Assembly (NCBI GenBank): GCA_910585735.1
Contig: CAJUEU010000024.1
Coordinates: forward strand, 1 to 28,061
Source: an uncultured Oscillospiraceae bacterium
GTDB taxonomy: Bacteria > Bacillota > Clostridia > Oscillospirales > Oscillospiraceae
Reading direction: 5' to 3'
DNA length: 28,061 nucleotides
Shown here in pieces: positions 7,370-15,263 of this stretch. The notes under the pieces are model-generated. The model saw nothing but the letters and a program-made list of their open reading frames with translations. It was not told the DNA's origin and searched no databases. Both the position numbers and the translations under genes were made by a program. Numbering within the stretch: position 1 is the stretch's first letter; each line of letters starts with the position of its first letter.

Positions 7370-9634
7370 TTATTTGTCCTGTGCGCCAGTCTGACTTTCC
7401 GCCACAAAACGGTCGAAATTCATAAGCACCGTGGCGATCTGAGCCCGGGTAGCGTTGCCTTTTGGCTCCAGGGAGGTCTCAGTGACCCCGGAAATGAGCT
7501 CAATGCCCACGGCCCACTCCATGGCCTCCCGGGCATACTTGGCAACCTTATTTTGGTCGCCAAAGGAGCTTAGGTCACCCCGGGCGCTGACATCATACCC
7601 CTTATACTGGGCATACCGATAGAGAATCGCCACCAGCTGCTCCCGGGTCACATTGTCCTCAGGCCCAAAGGCCCCATTGGAATAGCCGTTCACCACGCCG
7701 CTATCCGCCGCCCAAAGCACCGCATCATTGTACCATTTTCCCGCCTTCAGGTCGGTAAAGATGCCGTCCTGGGCCTCGGAGACAGGGGCATTTTCCATCC
7801 GATAGAGCACAGTGACCACCATACCCCGGGTAGCGTTGGCCGAAGGATCGAAGCGGGTGGCGTTCACACCGCTCATCAACCCACGGTCAAAGACATACTT
7901 CACGGCAGGGTAAAACCACCGCTTCTCCCCCACATCCTCAAAAAAGAAGGGCTTCTCTCCAAGAGGAACGTCTCCTTCCTCCAGGTCCTCCCCCTCCTCG
8001 GGGTCTTCCGTCAGTGGGGTGTCATTATCAGGCAGTTCCTCAGCGCCGCCGCCAGGAGTGCCCCCGCCAATAGAGCCTCCGCCATTGGAGCCTCCACCCC
8101 CAACAGCCGGGATGGTCTCAGTCCTCAGGACCTTGCCGCAGACCGTGCAGGAATAGGTTCTGGTTCCATTGGCAGTGGATGTGGCCTCTGTCGTGACCAC
8201 TCCCCCGTCCTCGGTATGAGCGGCCTCCTCCAGATGGGTGCCGCAGGCCGCACACTCATGCCAGTGGTTGGTCCCATCGAAGTTCCATTCGGTTGTGGGG
8301 GCATGCTCTTTCATGGGAACTGTTTTCTGGGCCAGAAGGACCATATTACATACAGAACAATGCTTGCCTTCGGTTTTGCCCTCAGAAATGCAGGTCGCCT
8401 CCACCGCCTTGTCGATCGCCTCGGTATGTCCCTTGGCCTCAATTTCCTGCGTTTCCTTCGTGTCACACCTGGCACAGCTATGGACTTTTTCACCGGGCTT
8501 GGTGCAGCCGGCAGGTTTCGTCTCCGTCCACATCCCCCAGGCATGTCCGGCGGGAATGGTCTCCTGGGCTACAAGGACCGTATTACACACAGAGCAGTGT
8601 TTTCCCTCCGTCTTGCCCTCGGTGGTACAAGTGGCTTCCTTCGCCTGGTCGGTCACTTCCGTATGAGGAAGCTTTTCAAAAATATCGGTCCGTGTCTTTC
8701 CGCACTTTACACAGGTCCACACATCCATCCCTTCCTGGGTGCAAGAAGGCGGTGTATGCTCAGGCCCCTCATATTCATGCGGGCAATCTCCCAATACGTA
8801 CCTGCCGCCCTGGTTCTCCAAGGTCTTTCCCACAGGAAGCACGACCTTGCCGCCTCTTTCATCAATGGGGTAGACCATAGCTCCCAGAGACGCTCCTTCA
8901 TTCATATAAAGCGTACCATTCGCCAGGATAACAGCTTTCCCGTCATTGCTGTTTGTGGTATTGATCTCCGCCCCGGAGTTCAGATACACCTTTGCGTTGG
9001 AGCCGGAAACGTAAATGGCCGTCCCGCCCTCAATGACCGAGTCTTCCACCGCAAGGCTTCCCCATGTAACATAGGCCGCACCGTTAACGCTCCCGCTGCC
9101 GGGCGTGACAGTCAGACAACTATTCCCGGTCACCGTTACATTCGCGCCACATATATTGAGCAAAACATAGCTGTTATCCAGGAAAGAGCAATTCGAAAGG
9201 GTCGCGTTGCCCCCCTTCAAATTAAACGAAAAGGCTCCCCCGCTGGAGGAAAGATTTTCCAGATATAGCGCTCCAGTCTCCATCTGAACAATATTGCCCA
9301 TGCCGCTGAGAGAACCATTTTGGATCACAATATTTCTGCTTTCCTTCCAGTTAAGCTGTCCATTTCCTGTGGCGGACAATGTATACCCATTCAAGTCAAA
9401 GGTCAAATCCTTCGAAAGTAAAACAGGGCTACCCAAAGATATATCGTCAAGCAGGGTGATCGTGTCCCCATCGCCAGCCGCCTTGATCGCGTCTGCCAAC
9501 GTTGTATAAGTGGCCTCTCCTATTTGAGCCACATCCTTAGCCGCGGAAGCTCCCACAATCAGCAGAGACAGCGTCATGCCGGCAGCCAAGGCACACATCG
9601 ACAATTTTTTCCACTTGTTCATGATCTGGTTCAT
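7370..9634 (-). CDS. Secreted SLH-domain surface protein with Cys-rich repeats
   Basis: The start is set at ATG 9634, where AAAGGAG lies upstream and a signal peptide begins directly (MNKWKKLSM then a hydrophobic core ending GASA, cleavage near residue 31); the frame stays open a further 26 codons upstream without these features. The 754-residue product has five regions. Residues 33-275 are a repetitive, beta-helix-like region rich in Asn, Gly and Thr. Residues 284-507 are Cys-rich repeats built on CxxC pairs (CSVCN, CVKCG, CARCD, CAACG, CTVCG), two of them near-identical around EGKTEGKHCSVCN. A Gly-rich linker and an acidic stretch (531-560) follow. Three SLH domains (about 564-614, 625-675 and 689-744) end the protein. 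SLH domains bind secondary wall polymer, so it should sit on the cell surface. The function of the exposed part is unknown; the CxxC pairs may bind zinc or form disulfides. Confidence 0.92.
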   Translation of the reverse strand: MNQIMNKWKKLSMCALAAGMTLSLLIVGASAAKDVAQIGEATYTTLADAIKAAGDGDTITLLDDISLGSPVLLSKDLTFDLNGYTLSATGNGQLNWKESRNIVIQNGSLSGMGNIVQMETGALYLENLSSSGGAFSFNLKGGNATLSNCSFLDNSYVLLNICGANVTVTGNSCLTVTPGSGSVNGAAYVTWGSLAVEDSVIEGGTAIYVSGSNAKVYLNSGAEINTTNSNDGKAVILANGTLYMNEGASLGAMVYPIDERGGKVVLPVGKTLENQGGRYVLGDCPHEYEGPEHTPPSCTQEGMDVWTCVKCGKTRTDIFEKLPHTEVTDQAKEATCTTEGKTEGKHCSVCNTVLVAQETIPAGHAWGMWTETKPAGCTKPGEKVHSCARCDTKETQEIEAKGHTEAIDKAVEATCISEGKTEGKHCSVCNMVLLAQKTVPMKEHAPTTEWNFDGTNHWHECAACGTHLEEAAHTEDGGVVTTEATSTANGTRTYSCTVCGKVLRTETIPAVGGGGSNGGGSIGGGTPGGGAEELPDNDTPLTEDPEEGEDLEEGDVPLGEKPFFFEDVGEKRWFYPAVKYVFDRGLMSGVNATRFDPSANATRGMVVTVLYRMENAPVSEAQDGIFTDLKAGKWYNDAVLWAADSGVVNGYSNGAFGPEDNVTREQLVAILYRYAQYKGYDVSARGDLSSFGDQNKVAKYAREAMEWAVGIELISGVTETSLEPKGNATRAQIATVLMNFDRFVAESQTGAQDK

Positions 9635-9707
9635 ACCGTTTCTCCTTTGCGCGGAATATAACCCCTGTACTGTTTCGCCAATCCCTGTTATGGTTTCGCG
9701 AAGCAAA

Positions 9708-9736
9708 GCCATGACTCATCAGAGACAAGTCATGGC
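9708..9736 (-). promoter_or_regulatory. Hairpin in the SLH leader
   Basis: GCCATGACT and AGTCATGGC form a 9-bp stem in the transcribed leader of the SLH gene, about 75 bases before its start codon. It is not followed by a U run, so it is more likely an RNA-stability or control element than a terminator. Confidence 0.45.
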
Positions 9737-9755
9737 TTCCATATTTTTTATGGGT

Positions 9756-9789
9756 ATTATAGCACGCGCCGGTTACAAAAACGGTTACA
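9756..9789 (-). promoter_or_regulatory. Extended -10 promoter with direct repeats, SLH gene
   Basis: On the minus strand TGCTATAAT forms an extended -10 (TATAAT at 9756-9761) without a good -35 box. In its place are two copies of TGTAACCG (9770-9777 and 9782-9789), 12 bases apart. This arrangement suggests an activator-dependent promoter. The transcribed leader would be about 115 bases. Confidence 0.55.
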
Positions 9790-9823
9790 TCTTTCATTTT
9801 TTCTTTCAAATTTTTTCGTCTGA

Positions 9824-9855
9824 TTGCACAAAAATTTTTGTATTTTTTTGTGCAA
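9824..9855. repeat. Inverted repeat between gpsA and the SLH gene
   Basis: TTGCACAAAAA (9824-9834) and its exact complement (9845-9855) are 10 bases apart. It lies 3' of gpsA on the minus strand but has no clean U run after it. It may be a weak gpsA terminator or an operator upstream of the SLH promoter. Confidence 0.5.
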
Positions 9856-9906
9856 TGTGCCGAATTTCAGGAGGTGGATTCCCGCAAAAGCCTTCTCGCC
9901 CAAGGA

Positions 9907-10905
9907 CTACACCCAACTCTCCTCGTTTTCCGGCTTTTTATCCCGGGTCATCAGCTCGGTGACCGCAGCCCGGGGATCCTTCCCCTCGTACAGCACCTGG
10001 TAGGCGGCGTTGGTAATCGGCATCTCCACCCCAAGCTTATCAGCCAGGGTCTTGGCCGTGGCGGCGGCGTAATAGCCCTCCACCACCATACCGATCTCCT
10101 TTACGGCCTCTTCCACCGGGGTCCCTTTCCCAATGAGGATGCCGCAGCGGCGGTTCCGGGAGTGCATGGAGGTACAGGTAACGATCAGATCTCCCACTCC
10201 AGCTAAGCCCGCAAAGGTTTCCTTTCTTCCCCCCATGGCCTCCCCCAGCCGGGCGATCTCGGTAAGCCCCCGGGTCATGAGCATAGCCTTGGTGTTATCT
10301 CCCAGGCCTAACCCATCGCTGACCCCCGCCGAAAGGGCGATGACATTCTTGAGGGCGGCTCCCAGCTCTACCCCTACCACATCGTCGGTGGTGTAGACCC
10401 GGAAACGCTGGCTCATAAAAATATCCTGTACCAGCCCAGCCACCGCCTTGTCCTTCGCGGCAGCCACAACGGCGGTAGGGATATGGCGGCCCACCTCCTC
10501 GGCGTGGGAAGGGCCCGACAAGGCGGCCACCGGGTGGCCGGGAAGCTCTTCCCCAATGGCCTCGGTCAGCGTCAGAGAGGTATCCTTCTCGATCCCCTTA
10601 GACACCGAGATCACCACAGCGCCGGGCTCCAGCAGCTCCTTCATCTGCCGGGCGGTGCTTCGGGCGGCAAAGGAAGGCGTGGCAAGCACTACAGCCTGAC
10701 AGCCTTTGACACAGGCGATGTCTGCGGTGAATTTTAATCCTTTGGGCAGCAAAACGCCGGGAAGGACAGAATTTTCTCCACGCTCCCGAAGGGCGGCCGC
10801 TTCCTCTTCCCTATGGGACCAAAGGGTCACAGCATGTCCGTTTTCCAAAAGCAGAAGGGCCAGGGCGGTGCCCCAGCCTCCCGAACCAAGGACAGTGATG
10901 TTCAT
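9907..10905 (-). CDS. gpsA: Glycerol-3-phosphate dehydrogenase [NAD(P)+]
   Basis: GpsA reduces dihydroxyacetone phosphate to sn-glycerol 3-phosphate, the precursor that PlsY acylates for membrane lipid synthesis. The 332-residue product starts at ATG 10905, ten bases or fewer after GGAGGAA. Visible features are the nucleotide-binding GSGGWGTALA at residues 6-15, the SVSKGIE and LSGPSHAEEV segments, the catalytic Lys in ELGAALKNVIAL, and GLGDNTKAMLMTRGLTEI. Length is normal for the family. It is the third gene of der-plsY-gpsA; pairing with plsY puts two consecutive steps of phospholipid synthesis in one unit. A REP-like palindrome separates it from plsY and could alter its expression relative to the genes before it. 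Confidence 0.97.
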   Translation of the reverse strand: MNITVLGSGGWGTALALLLLENGHAVTLWSHREEEAAALRERGENSVLPGVLLPKGLKFTADIACVKGCQAVVLATPSFAARSTARQMKELLEPGAVVISVSKGIEKDTSLTLTEAIGEELPGHPVAALSGPSHAEEVGRHIPTAVVAAAKDKAVAGLVQDIFMSQRFRVYTTDDVVGVELGAALKNVIALSAGVSDGLGLGDNTKAMLMTRGLTEIARLGEAMGGRKETFAGLAGVGDLIVTCTSMHSRNRRCGILIGKGTPVEEAVKEIGMVVEGYYAAATAKTLADKLGVEMPITNAAYQVLYEGKDPRAAVTELMTRDKKPENEESWV

Positions 10906-10926
10906 GATGGTTCCTCCAATGTTTTT

Positions 10927-10997
10927 GTAGGGGCGCACATCGTGCACCCGAAACGTGGTGCGAAAACCGGCGGCGGGCGCACAATGTGCGCCCCTAC
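10927..10997. repeat. REP-like palindromic element
   Basis: The 71-bp element begins GTAGGGGCGCACA and ends with its exact inverted copy, with a GC-rich interior containing a second GTGCACCC-type half. It fills the plsY-gpsA gap and overlaps the last bases of plsY, whose TAG stop comes from the element's terminal CTAC. Such GTAGGGGCG palindromes are widespread extragenic elements in Clostridia. Confidence 0.8.
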
Positions 10998-11671
10998 GAT
11001 TTCCTGTGGAAGGACAGCTTGTTTTCCGTCCCGGTCACAAGCCGCTTGATATTTCCCCGGTGCATCCACAGGACCAGCACGCCCAGGAAGGCGGCGATGG
11101 CCATAATGATGGGATCGCGGCTCACAAAGAGCCAGGTGCCCAACGGGAACGCCGCCGCCGCGAACACCGACCCCAGAGATACGTACCGGGTGAGTACGGC
11201 AAGGAGCAGGAACGCGCCCCACACCAGCAGAGCCAGCCGCCAGTCCAGCATAAGGGCGATGGTCCCCCCGGAGAGGATACCCTTGCCCCCCTTAAACCCA
11301 AACATACAGGGGAATATGTGGCCCAGCAGGCAGAACATGGCCGCGGCATATTTCCCGTAGATCTCCAGCCCCGGCCAACTGGCAAAATGAAATGCCTGTA
11401 CCCCCAGCCACACCGCAAGGACGGCTTTGCCCACGTCAATGGCAATAACGCCCAGGGTCCAGGGACCTCCAAAGGTGCGGAAAAAGTTGGTCAGCCCCGC
11501 ATTGCCGCTGCCGTGGGTGCGAACATCGTCATGAAGGATATATTTCGAGATGATGACCGCTCCGTTGGAGCAGCCCAGAAAATAGGCTCCCACAGCGATC
11601 ACCAAAAGCGCCAGGATCGCTCCTATCTCTGTCCCTGTGCTCCAGGGGCTTGGAATCAACGGCATGCTCAT
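10994..11671 (-). CDS. plsY: Acyl-phosphate:glycerol-3-phosphate acyltransferase PlsY
   Basis: PlsY transfers an acyl group from acyl-phosphate to glycerol 3-phosphate, giving lysophosphatidate at the membrane. The 225-residue protein is integral, with about five helices. Family motifs are clear: GSGNAGLTNFFR near residues 54-65, GHIFPCMFGFKGGKG in the middle, and a third loop after TRYVSLGS. It starts with ATGA overlapping the der stop, so it is probably translationally coupled; an ATG six bases further on (11665) is an alternative. The last residues (FHRKS) run into a REP-like element that provides the stop codon, so the C-terminus may have been reshaped by its insertion. Substrate G3P would come from GpsA, encoded next. 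Confidence 0.96.
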   Translation of the reverse strand: MSMPLIPSPWSTGTEIGAILALLVIAVGAYFLGCSNGAVIISKYILHDDVRTHGSGNAGLTNFFRTFGGPWTLGVIAIDVGKAVLAVWLGVQAFHFASWPGLEIYGKYAAAMFCLLGHIFPCMFGFKGGKGILSGGTIALMLDWRLALLVWGAFLLLAVLTRYVSLGSVFAAAAFPLGTWLFVSRDPIIMAIAAFLGVLVLWMHRGNIKRLVTGTENKLSFHRKS

Positions 11672-12996
11672 CCCTCCTTATCTCCCTTTTCCCGAATGGT
11701 CAGCTTCACCGGGGTGCCCTGAAGGCCAAAGGTAGCCCGGATCTGGTTTTCAATATACCTCTGGTAGGAGAAATGGAACAAATCGGCCCGGTTGCAGAAC
11801 ACCACAAAGTGAGGCGGCTTGATGCCCACCTGGGTCATATAGTAGACCTTGAGCCTTCTCCCCTTGTCGGTGGGGGGCTGGACCCGGGCGGTGGCGTCGG
11901 CCAAAACCTCGTTGAGCATGCCGGTGGTAATGCGCATAGCGGCCTGGTCGGCTACATCGTTGACAGCGTCAAAGAGCCGGTCCACCCGGGAGCCGGTGAG
12001 GGCCGAGATAAAAAGGATGGGCGCGTAGGACATATACGCAAGGTCCCGGCGAATGTCCTTACACATGTTGTCCATGGTCCTGTCGTCCTTCTCCACCGCG
12101 TCCCACTTGTTGACCACGATGATACAGGCCTTCCCCGCCTCGTGGGCCAGACCCGCCACCTTGGTGTCCTGCTCGGTGACCCCCTCGTTGGCGTCGATCA
12201 TAATAAGGCACACGTCGCACCGTTCGATGGCCATGGTGGCCCGGAGAACGGAGAACTTCTCTACCCGGTCGTCCACCCGGGACTTCCGGCGCATTCCGGC
12301 AGTATCAATGAAGAGGTACTTCCCCTTCTCATTTTCAAAATAGTTGTCGATGGCGTCCCGGGTGGTGCCCGCCATGTCGGAGACGATGACCCTCTCCTCC
12401 CCCAGAATACGGTTCACCAGGGAGGACTTTCCCACGTTGGGCTTACCGATGATGGCCACCTTGATAACGTCGTCATCCTCTTCCTTCTCGTCGGTGTCAG
12501 GGAAGAATTTCACGCACTCCTCCAAAAGGTCCCCCGTACCGTGCCCATGGACGGCAGAGACCGGCACCGGGTCTCCCAAGCCCAGATTGTAGAACTCATA
12601 GATCTCCGGGTCGGTAGGGCCGGTCTTGTCCATCTTGTTGACAGCCAGCACCACAGGCTTTCCCGATTTCAGGAGCATAGCCCCCACCTCCTGGTCTGAG
12701 GCGGTAAGGCCGGTCTGAATATCGCAGACAAAAATGATAACTGTGGCGTTCTGAATGGCGATCTCGGCCTGCTGGCGCATGAAAAGCAGGATCTCACTGT
12801 CGGTGCCCGGCTCAATGCCGCCTGTGTCCACCAGGTCGAATTTCCGCCCGGCCCACTCACAGGGGGCGTAAATTCGGTCCCGGGTGACCCCAGGGGTGTC
12901 CTCCACAATGGAGAGCCGCTGGCCGGTAAGCTTATTGAACAGCATGGACTTGCCCACATTGGGCCGGCCCACGATAGCAACCAAAGGTCTGGACAT
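11668..12996 (-). CDS. der: Ribosome biogenesis GTPase Der (EngA)
   Basis: Der has two GTPase domains in tandem and is needed for assembly of the 50S ribosomal subunit. Both P loops are present (GRPNVGKS near residue 9 and GKPNVGKS near residue 180), as are both DTxG switch II motifs (DTGG and DTAG), NKMD and NKWD specificity motifs, and a C-terminal KH-like domain ending in REKGDKEG. At 442 residues it has normal length. ATG 12996 is chosen because MSRPLVAIVGRP is the typical start; an in-frame GTG lies three codons upstream. It is the first gene of the operon with plsY and gpsA, behind a promoter at 13042-13070. Confidence 0.97.
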   Translation of the reverse strand: MSRPLVAIVGRPNVGKSMLFNKLTGQRLSIVEDTPGVTRDRIYAPCEWAGRKFDLVDTGGIEPGTDSEILLFMRQQAEIAIQNATVIIFVCDIQTGLTASDQEVGAMLLKSGKPVVLAVNKMDKTGPTDPEIYEFYNLGLGDPVPVSAVHGHGTGDLLEECVKFFPDTDEKEEDDDVIKVAIIGKPNVGKSSLVNRILGEERVIVSDMAGTTRDAIDNYFENEKGKYLFIDTAGMRRKSRVDDRVEKFSVLRATMAIERCDVCLIMIDANEGVTEQDTKVAGLAHEAGKACIIVVNKWDAVEKDDRTMDNMCKDIRRDLAYMSYAPILFISALTGSRVDRLFDAVNDVADQAAMRITTGMLNEVLADATARVQPPTDKGRRLKVYYMTQVGIKPPHFVVFCNRADLFHFSYQRYIENQIRATFGLQGTPVKLTIREKGDKEG

Positions 12997-13041
12997 CCAA
13001 ACCACTTCCTCTCTCGCTCATAGTAATACCAATTATATCTT

Positions 13042-13070
13042 ATTATGCCACGAAACCCCAAAAAAGTCAA
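13042..13070 (-). promoter_or_regulatory. Promoter of der-plsY-gpsA
   Basis: On the minus strand TTGACT (13065-13070) and CATAAT (13042-13047) are separated by 17 bases. Confidence 0.7.
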
Positions 13071-13087
13071 AGGAAAATCGGAGGTTA

Positions 13088-13122
13088 TAAAAAAAGAGAG
13101 AGGATCACTCCTCTCTCTTTTT
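13088..13122 (-). terminator. Terminator of DUF177-rpmF
   Basis: A 14-bp stem (13091-13104 with 13109-13122), a four-base loop and a U run on the minus strand follow the rpmF stop by 12 bases. Confidence 0.88.
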
Positions 13123-13134
13123 CAGTGGTCGTCC

Positions 13135-13329
13135 TTACTTGCTGGCGGGGGCTTCGACCTTGTTCAGATCATGGCCGTTGTAGGTCATGCAGGACTTGCA
13201 CACCCGGTGGGGCAGACGAAAAGCACCGCACTTGGGGCACACGTTGACGCTGGGGGTATCCAGCTTCCATACGGAGCTGCGACGCTTGTTCCGACGCTGC
13301 TTGGACACTTTACTCTTGGGTACTGCCAT
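13135..13329 (-). CDS. rpmF: 50S ribosomal protein L32
   Basis: The 64-residue protein begins MAVPKSKVSKQRRNKRRS, the diagnostic L32 N-terminus, with GAAGGAGGTG just upstream of ATG 13329; an upstream in-frame start at 13362 lacks this site. Two CxxC pairs (CPKC and CKSC) form the zinc ribbon, so this is the zinc-binding form. It lies 39 bases after the DUF177 gene, the usual pairing in bacteria, and ends at a strong terminator. Confidence 0.97.
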   Translation of the reverse strand: MAVPKSKVSKQRRNKRRSSVWKLDTPSVNVCPKCGAFRLPHRVCKSCMTYNGHDLNKVEAPASK

Positions 13330-13368
13330 TTCAGACACCTCCTTCAGTGTTGACAGGGGCATTCACGT

Positions 13369-13896
13369 TCATGCTTCCTCGTCCTTGTCTTGGGAACCTT
13401 CTTTCTTATCCAAAAGCTTCGCCAAGACGGCGAGGCGTGGATCCAACTCTTTCCCGCAGCCACAGGGTCCTTCGTTCAGGTCCTTGCCACAGGTGGGGCA
13501 CAGCCCCTTACAGTCCTCCCGGCATAAATGCTTACTGTCGAGATCCAGAATACAGGCGGTAGAAAATATCTCGTCCAGCTCTACCGTACCCTTGTCCAGG
13601 AGAACGATCTCATCGTTCTCCTCCCCCTCCAGCTCCTCCGCCAGAAGGGTCTCCACTGGAACATGGAGCTCTTCGGTGATGGGCTTCAGGCATCGGTCGC
13701 AGACCACGTCCAGCACAGTCTCGGCTGCCCCCACAAGCTCCAGGGCACCGGCGGCGTTGCGGACCGCGCCGCTCACCTTCACCAAGCGGGAAAAGGGCCG
13801 CTCTCCGAAGTGGCGCACCTTGCTCAGGTCCAGCTCATAAGCAAAATCTTTGACCGCCCCGGGTCTATGGATCATATCTCTTAAATCCAAACGCAT
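13369..13896 (-). CDS. DUF177 (YceD) family protein
   Basis: This 175-residue acidic, soluble protein is of the DUF177/YceD type, which is conserved just before rpmF across bacteria and linked to ribosomal RNA or large-subunit maturation. Typical elements are VCDRCLKP in the middle, the acidic EELEGEEND run, and ACILDLDSKHLCREDCKGLCPTCG near the C-terminus, whose Cys residues suggest metal binding. It ends in a Lys/Glu/Asp-rich tail. ATG 13896 follows GAGGAG and lies about 25 bases from a near-perfect promoter. The operon order DUF177-rpmF is standard; plsX, often next, is absent here. Confidence 0.92.
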   Translation of the reverse strand: MRLDLRDMIHRPGAVKDFAYELDLSKVRHFGERPFSRLVKVSGAVRNAAGALELVGAAETVLDVVCDRCLKPITEELHVPVETLLAEELEGEENDEIVLLDKGTVELDEIFSTACILDLDSKHLCREDCKGLCPTCGKDLNEGPCGCGKELDPRLAVLAKLLDKKEGSQDKDEEA

Positions 13897-13925
13897 AATG
13901 TTCTCCTCACAATGGGACAGCAGAC

Positions 13926-13954
13926 ATTATACCGAAAAAATCCCGGTATGTCAA
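13926..13954 (-). promoter_or_regulatory. Strong promoter of DUF177-rpmF
   Basis: On the minus strand TTGACA (13949-13954) and TATAAT (13926-13931) are both perfect consensus with a 17-base spacer, as expected for a ribosomal protein unit. Confidence 0.93.
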
Positions 13955-14022
13955 ATACTTTCTTCACTTTTTTCCAGAAAGATGATACAATACAGAAAAA
14001 GACCCGAGAGCAGGTGTGGAAC

Positions 14023-14997
14023 ATGAAGGAATTCACCATCACGAAAAATGACGCCGGACAGCGGCTGGACCGCTGGCTGGGCAAGGCCGTGCCCCTCCTC
14101 CCCGCCCCCCTGGCCCAAAAGTATATCCGCCTCAAGCGGGTCAAAGTCAACGGCAAGGGCGCCCAGCGGGACTACCGTTTGAACGTTGGGGACCTTCTTC
14201 AATTATACATCAACGATGAATTCTTTGACGCTCCCACGGAGGACAATGCCTTTCTCTCGGTGTTCCGGCCTGAGCTTAACATCGTCTACGAGGACGAGCA
14301 CGTGATGGTGTGCGACAAGCGGCCCGGGCTCCTCTGCCACCCGGACCAGGGGGAATATGTGAACACCCTCATCACCCACATTCAGGCCTACCTCTATCAA
14401 AAAAAGGAGTGGTCCCCCCGGTGGGAGAACTCCTTTACCCCCGCCCTGTGCAACCGCATCGACCGAAATACCGGGGGGCTGGTCATGGCCGCCAAGACCG
14501 CCGAGGCCCTGCGCATCCTCAACGACAAAATCCGGGACCGGGAGATCAGCAAATTCTACCTGGCCGCCGTGGTGGGAAAAATGGCCCCGCCCTCCGGGGA
14601 GCTGAAGGGCTTTCTTTTGAAGGACGAAAAGAAAAATCAGGTCTCAGTCTATCAGAAGCCGGTGCCCGGAGGCAAGACCTCCGTCACCCGGTACAGGACC
14701 CTAACGGTCAAAAATGGCCTGTCCCTGGTGGAGTGCGAGCTGCTCACCGGGCGGACCCATCAAATAAGGGCCCAGTTTGCCCATGCGGGTCACCCCCTGC
14801 TGGGGGACGGCAAGTATGGCCGCCGCGCCGACAACGCCAAGACCGGCCAGAAGGGCCAGGCCCTGTGGTCCTACAAGCTGGTCTTCGATTTCCCCACTGA
14901 CGCCGGGATATTGGAGTACCTGAGGGGCAGGACCCTGGAGGTGCCCCCGGAGGGAATCGGTTTTGTGGGGGAATATTTTGGAAAAGCCCTCCCCTGA
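14023..14997 (+). CDS. RluA-family 23S rRNA pseudouridine synthase
   Basis: The enzyme isomerises uridine to pseudouridine in RNA, most likely 23S rRNA. From ATG 14023 it has 324 residues: an S4-like RNA-binding domain at about 10-70 (LDRWLGKAV, YIRLKRVKVNG), then the catalytic domain with NRIDRNTGG carrying the catalytic Asp near residue 148, and LLTGRTHQIRAQFAHAGHPLLGDGKYG. The frame stays open upstream to 13912, but that part is rich in Phe and Lys, overlaps the divergent promoter and lacks family similarity. The ribosome site (GCAGGTGTGG) is weak. It is divergent from DUF177-rpmF and ends at a terminator. Exact target uridine is not deducible; RluC/RluD/YjbO-type paralogues are all possible. 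Confidence 0.93.
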   Translation: MKEFTITKNDAGQRLDRWLGKAVPLLPAPLAQKYIRLKRVKVNGKGAQRDYRLNVGDLLQLYINDEFFDAPTEDNAFLSVFRPELNIVYEDEHVMVCDKRPGLLCHPDQGEYVNTLITHIQAYLYQKKEWSPRWENSFTPALCNRIDRNTGGLVMAAKTAEALRILNDKIRDREISKFYLAAVVGKMAPPSGELKGFLLKDEKKNQVSVYQKPVPGGKTSVTRYRTLTVKNGLSLVECELLTGRTHQIRAQFAHAGHPLLGDGKYGRRADNAKTGQKGQALWSYKLVFDFPTDAGILEYLRGRTLEVPPEGIGFVGEYFGKALP

Positions 14998-15110
14998 CTG
15001 GGTTTCTCACCCTTCCGGGGAGCAAAAGGGTCCATCCGGCCCCCACCTTTGCGCAAGGCCGTGCGGAGGCGAAAAACCGCGAAAATGGAAGAAAATATGT
15101 TTTCGAGCTT

Positions 15111-15139
15111 CGCCCCTGGTCCCCCAGGGGCGTTTTTTT
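15111..15139 (+). terminator. Terminator after the RluA gene
   Basis: A 9-bp perfect stem (15111-15119 with 15124-15132) is followed by seven T residues. Confidence 0.9.
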
Positions 15140-15163
15140 GCCCCACAGCGCCCCTTAACGACT

Positions 15164-15192
15164 TTGACCTTTTCTTCACGAAGTGGTATCAT
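15164..15192 (+). promoter_or_regulatory. Promoter of the flotillin gene
   Basis: TTGACC (15164-15169) and TATCAT (15187-15192) are 17 bases apart, about 70 bases before the start codon. Confidence 0.75.
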
Positions 15193-15263
15193 AGTTTCAT
15201 GAACAACGGGCGCCCCCAAAGTTCAACACACACCACTCATCATTCACAGAAAAGGAGAAATCA

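Noticed and set aside
11650..12699. Long plus-strand frame opposite der.
   Set aside because: It is a shadow of the GTPase gene, whose motifs are complete on the minus strand.
13040..13160. Possible CRISPR or other repeat array near the GAGAGAG run.
   Set aside because: The run is one hairpin terminator of rpmF. No regularly spaced repeats were seen there or elsewhere in the window.
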